Shown piece by piece: positions 61,601 to 64,000 of a stretch of DNA of 64,000 nt; position 1 is the stretch's first letter; the number at the start of each line of letters is the position of its first letter. Source of the DNA: Marisa cornuarietis (Eukaryota; Mollusca; Gastropoda; Architaenioglossa; Ampullariidae); assembly GCA_004794655.1 (NCBI GenBank), contig SMMW01000013.1:2006001-2070000 (forward strand). Reading direction: 5' to 3'. A model generated the notes under the pieces. The model searched no databases. It worked only from the letters and a program-made list of their open reading frames with translations, and was not told the DNA's origin. A program made the position numbers and the translations under genes.

Positions 61601-63461
61601 GCTGCTTTTGACTGAGAATTCCTAATGGTGCCAGGTTGCCATAGATGCACAAAACTGTCAAAGACACCAGCTGTGCCTGAACCACCACCACCACCCCCCC
61701 CAAAAAAAAAACCACACACACACACACAATGTGTGTATTCAGTATTAACTTCACTTTTCAAAGTTATAATTTCTGCTTGAAAATGTAATAATAATGTAAT
61801 AAATGAAAGTATTTAGCTACAACAAATTTATAAATTTAAGACAGTTACATTATTTCCATATATTCTATTTATTTAACTATGTATTTATTTAACAACATAT
61901 CATTTATTAAAGAGGTGCTATGGACAAAATGCTTTAATGTCAAATGATCTGACTTTCATGTGACTGCATCACAGCACCAAAGCGGACCAAGGGAATTCCT
62001 TATGACTTATTTTTGTATTGCCTGAGTACAAAATTCTTGAGCAAAATATTTTGTACAACATAAAAAGTATTCTGATCAAAACTGCAAGCATAATATGTTA
62101 GCACGTGCTGCTTTGATTTAAAAAAATGATGGGAAGATTAGCTGAGATCACTACTGCAGATACTGTGTGCAACAGTTTGCTATGCTGATGACTGGTTTCG
62201 GGGGACTGAATACAGAACCAACTCATAATTTGGCAACACCTATCCTCAAGCCCCAGACATGAAGACACCAATAAGGAGCTTATTACTTATTGTGTTCACA
62301 CCATTTAAGCATCATCATTTGTTTTGGAAGGCACCATAGTCAGGTTGTGGTGTACTTGATTGTGGATCAATAAATCCTTGGTTTGAGAGTCTTCTGATGA
62401 TTAAGCCTGAAAATTTTTCCCTACCTTCTCAACAACTGTCTGTCAGAAATGGGCGCCTAATTCAATAGTCACTTTGATTTGGTCACATATTTCTCTGCTC
62501 ACCTAGTATAAGAGTACCATTTATCGGGGATAGTTTATGGATTTATAGACAGTTGAAGAAAAGGGTTGAGCTCTGACATCTAAACATTGTGAACTACTCA
62601 TAAAGCTCACTGCCCCTATGAACAGTAAGGTAAAGGAGCCATTACATCATGATATTTCTGATAAATTTAAATTCGTAGAAACACTTTCAACATACAAAAC
62701 ATTTTATTCCTGCTCACTCTTGCAACCGGCAACTTACTGCAGCTACCTACTGATTCCTTTCATTGTTGACTATATCCCTCTTTCCTTAGCATATAGCAAA
62801 TATAGCAAATAGCTCCATCAGTCACTGAGGCACGAGCTTCTTGAATGTTGTCAAAGCAATATGACCCCAATATTCCAACCATTTCTACTTCTATGCATAT
62901 CAGATTGAGTTACTGCTAGGCAAGACTTTTACACCCCCTTCTCTTTAGATTTTAATGTCCTTACCAATACAATGAAGTAGGTGAAAAAAGATGGGTAACT
63001 GGGAACCTGAGACAGTTTATGTTTCAAGTCAGTGATGCTATTGTTGCTGGTTTGACAAATTTCCTTTTTCAGCTCCTTCCACTGATCCCTGTTCTTGCCT
63101 GTTGGATTGCTGTAGTAAGCTGTATGAATTTACAAAAAAAAAGAGGTGCACATACTCCATTACTGTAATATTATAGTACAACTGAAATAAGTGATATATA
63201 TATAAATATACACAATATTATTTTCTAAATTATATATACTAAAATACATCTTAATATACTTATACTAAATGACAGTAATACAGTACTACAGTATATATAC
63301 TACAGCAATGATATTAAGACGGTGTTTACAACTGCACATTTATATTACTAACCCTTCGCAGCTTTGACAATATTTTCCAACATCTTTTGTTTGCAGGAAT
63401 ATTTGTTGACAATTTCTTTTCTTATCTCTTTGATCATCTCAATTTTTCTTTTTGCCTCCAT
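49651..63461 (-). CDS. Inactive-rhomboid (iRhom/RHBDF-like) membrane protein, C-terminal 496 aa
   Basis: Known iRhoms are ER/Golgi pseudoproteases that guide ADAM17 and EGF-family cargo. Exons on the minus strand: 63353-63461, 62965-63119, 61505-61676, 60523-60696, 57948-58123, 57586-57843, 50111-50376, 49651-49831. All phases join, giving 497 codons including the stop. Order: a charged cytosolic segment; TM1 (FFTYFIVLAQLVSLTVLCIY) followed by GNLAPLGI as in iRhoms; a luminal cysteine-rich domain (NPWIGPP, MGATFAPCLRRD, FGCC, RPCCVDHQGTCKMMS, EHCDFLGGAFH, VNCIQEVC); then six rhomboid-core segments (FGILHC, LETSAGWLRIMLVYILCGVA, HVGSTSGVAGMIGEAVVEL, LLATVTGFVCG, FMPYITLDR). The active-site His of TM6 (AHxxG in rhomboids) is Thr. 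The iRhom GPxG signature is replaced by GSTSG. The luminal domain is about 55 residues shorter than in vertebrate iRhoms. The Met at 63461 directly follows an AG acceptor, so more 5' exons may lie off-window. Family is confident; exact orthology is not. Confidence 0.87.
50791..51073. mobile_element. MITE-like element with 35-bp inverted repeats
   Basis: 50791-50825 and 51039-51073 are inverted copies matching at 32 of 35 positions (starting AATACCATTT and running to TTTCTTTCTTCGA). The 213-bp interior contains the left arm of the larger inverted pair described at 50813-56673. It lies in the large intron of the iRhom-like gene. Confidence 0.7.
51110..53010. other. Interior of the inverted-repeat-bounded segment, left part
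   Basis: Higher GC than the flanking intron, with a G run at about 51928. Open frames such as 51183-51582 (minus) and 52020-52316 (plus) show no recognisable domains. No function is assigned. Confidence 0.4.
53015..53235. repeat. Minisatellite, 86-bp unit
   Basis: A unit starting AACTCGGTGTCTAATAACTC and containing TCGGTGATCAGATAATCC begins at 53051, 53137 and 53223, exactly 86 bp apart. There is a partial unit on the left from about 53015. Copies differ by roughly 15 per cent by eye. Confidence 0.8.
53390..53715. repeat. Diverged minisatellite, 90-93-bp unit
   Basis: GAGACACTGACGGTTTGCA (53463), GAGTCAGTAACGGTTTGCA (53556) and GAGTCACTAACGTTTTTC (53646) mark three successive units. They also share CTGCCGTCTCCGT segments. 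The spacing is 93 and 90 bp. Confidence 0.65.
53720..55190. other. Interior of the inverted-repeat-bounded segment, right part
   Basis: No recognisable coding motif, repeat or RNA was seen upstream of the transposase remnant. Short open frames (for example 54091-54396 minus) are unsupported. Confidence 0.4.
55197..55874 (-). pseudogene. P-element-type (THAP9-like) transposase remnant
   Basis: Read on the minus strand across at least two frames: IFDVPNPPKCIKFF near 55790 (compare the F-D-x-PH-x-x-K motif of P transposases), then RIKLASQVLSHSVAAGIS (55620-55680), then after a frameshift the C-terminal signature SRLNQDCLKILFSLTRGKGH...DNPSPRQFRFFLRQVM (55197-55360). This order matches the C-terminal half of P-superfamily transposases. 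No THAP zinc finger was found. Frameshifts and stops make it non-functional. The plus-strand open frame 55479-55874 is its antisense shadow. Confidence 0.7.
56700..56870 (+). repeat. Degenerate tRNA-derived SINE, probably family B
   Basis: GCCTGTCACCGCAATAGCCAAAG and CATGGGTTTGGATCTCAGC resemble the A/B-box region of family B. The following ATGACATCTGTTGGC is a mutated form of its body. Strongly diverged, so the assignment is tentative. Confidence 0.4.
56880..57585. other. Rest of the iRhom-like large intron
   Basis: AT-rich intronic DNA directly before the exon at 57586-57843. Nothing recognisable. Confidence 0.5.
58163..58270 (+). repeat. tRNA-derived SINE, family A, internally deleted
   Basis: The tRNA head (GGATGGCTGAGTGGTTAGAG, GCTGGTTCAATACCC) is intact. 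It then jumps from ATAAGCGCAGCAAACT straight to GAAAAGGTTATGGGATGACC, losing about 150 bp of the body. It lies in the iRhom-like gene between the exons at 57948-58123 and 60523-60696. Confidence 0.8.
58285..60360. other. iRhom-like intron with a GC/CpG-richer patch
   Basis: Mostly AT-rich intron. Around 58900-58945 and 59840-60010 CpG dinucleotides become frequent. (AT)n is at about 59060-59075 and (CA)n(CG)n at about 59430-59452. No exon with a compatible phase was found, although a small 3n-length exon of the luminal domain cannot be excluded. Confidence 0.45.
59892..59940. promoter_or_regulatory. ETS-like and NRF1-like sites in an intron
   Basis: ACCGGAA (59892-59898) and the palindrome GCGCATGCGC (59930-59939) lie 40 bp apart in a locally CpG-richer stretch. 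These are the two commonest motifs of TATA-less animal promoters. Whether they drive anything is unknown. Confidence 0.35.
60368..60488 (+). repeat. Degenerate tRNA-derived SINE, probably family A
   Basis: GGAAGCTGTTATAGCTAAGTGGTTACAGTACTG resembles a decayed A-box head, and AGATGACATTTACCCTAACC a decayed family-A 3' end. It overlaps no exon and ends 35 bp from the exon at 60523-60696. Confidence 0.45.
60945..60970. repeat. (GT)n(AT)n microsatellite
   Basis: GTGTGTGTGTATATATATATATA in the intron between two iRhom-like exons. Confidence 0.85.
61680..61732. repeat. Compound simple repeat abutting a splice acceptor
   Basis: (ACC)n, then C8, A10 and (CA)n on the plus strand. On the coding (minus) strand this is (TG)n, T10, G8, (GGT)n ending in TTCAG, that is, the whole region before the acceptor of exon 61505-61676. 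Confidence 0.9.
61740..62960. other. iRhom-like intron, no recognised content
   Basis: AT-rich sequence without recognisable genes or elements. Confidence 0.45.
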
Positions 63462-64000
63462 CTGCAAAATACCCATTCAGTCTATTTCTTAAGTGATTTG
63501 AGATTTAAGCAAATAAAGCCGAGTATAGCAATATGGGCTTTTATGGGTGGGTGGATGTGTGAGTTTATGGCAGTTAGTGGTTGATAATTATGCAAAAATA
63601 CAGTTATTCTGATCTGGCAATCTATTATTGTCTATTGTTCAGTCACAGACAATATATTTGGTTGATGTATGCTACTCCAGAGCATGTTCATTTTTTGTTT
63701 ATTTTATATGTTGTAAGATGTTACAAGAGGTTCCAAATGAAAAAATACTATGCACAAAAAATTCTGACATAGTTTACTATGCAGTGCAATTTTGAACAAT
63801 GTCGTAATTTAAGAGAGAGTATTTTATGAAAGAGTAAGAGATGAAGAGAGACAGGAAGGAACATGTAACTAATTTTCCCTAAGATTATTTAAAATTTTTA
63901 ACACTGACAAATTCTTGGTTTAGAAATATTTTTGACCCACGTACTTTGTTTTCTTATGAATATCAAGCAGATGTCTAGCACTTGAACCACCTTTCCCCAG
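63462..64000. other. Right edge, upstream of the first recognised iRhom-like exon
   Basis: No exon with a consistent phase was found between the acceptor at 63462-63464 and the window end, so any further 5' exons lie outside. Confidence 0.45.

Noticed and set aside
63900..64000. Possible iRhom-like exon at the right edge with a GTACGT donor
   Set aside because: The frame that joins in phase to the next exon has a stop codon, and the others do not connect to 63353-63461.

Overview
The window is AT-rich, intron-rich animal DNA. It holds five protein genes with GT-AG introns, separated and filled by many decayed mobile elements (CR1/L2-, Rex1- and RTE-type LINEs, two tRNA-derived SINE families, hAT, P-like and Tigger-like DNA elements, MITEs and one solo LTR). 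The gene set, the repeat mix and the strong similarity of the proteins to vertebrate orthologues suggest an invertebrate. A lophotrochozoan, perhaps a mollusc, is my best guess, but nothing in the sequence fixes the species. No operons, CRISPR arrays, prokaryotic features or genuine tRNA/rRNA genes were seen.

Layout, left to right: NOC3L (minus; 9 exons, 1873-9069, 3' half beyond the left edge); RNASEH2A (plus; 8 exons, 9341-16832, complete, 300 aa); a beta-TrCP/FBXW11-type F-box WD40 gene (minus; 12 exons, 21622-33408, complete, 514 aa) with about 3 kb of probable 3' UTR or intergenic DNA behind it; RPP30 (plus; 11 exons, 33717-47272, complete, 279 aa); and an inactive-rhomboid (iRhom/RHBDF-like) gene (minus; 8 exons, 49651-63461, C-terminal 496 aa, possibly continuing past the right edge). 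Strands alternate strictly. NOC3L/RNASEH2A and beta-TrCP/RPP30 are head-to-head pairs with only about 270 and 310 bp between start codons, which suggests shared bidirectional promoters. RNASEH2A/beta-TrCP and RPP30/iRhom are tail-to-tail.

The genes do not form one pathway. NOC3L (60S ribosome assembly, replication licensing), RNase H2 (RNA:DNA hybrid removal) and RPP30 (RNase P/MRP) are nucleic-acid housekeeping genes. Beta-TrCP is an SCF ubiquitin-ligase receptor and the rhomboid is an ER/secretory-pathway membrane protein. NOC3L, RPP30 and BTRC all lie on human 10q23-q24, so part of an ancestral linkage group may be preserved here.

Most unusual is the rhomboid gene: it has the iRhom cysteine-rich luminal domain, but the active-site histidine position is threonine and the iRhom Gly-Pro signature is replaced. 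The large intron of this gene holds a roughly 5.9 kb inverted-repeat-bounded segment with a broken P-element-type transposase. Exon boundaries were worked out by hand from splice consensus, reading-frame phase and remembered homologue sequences. They have not been checked against transcripts.
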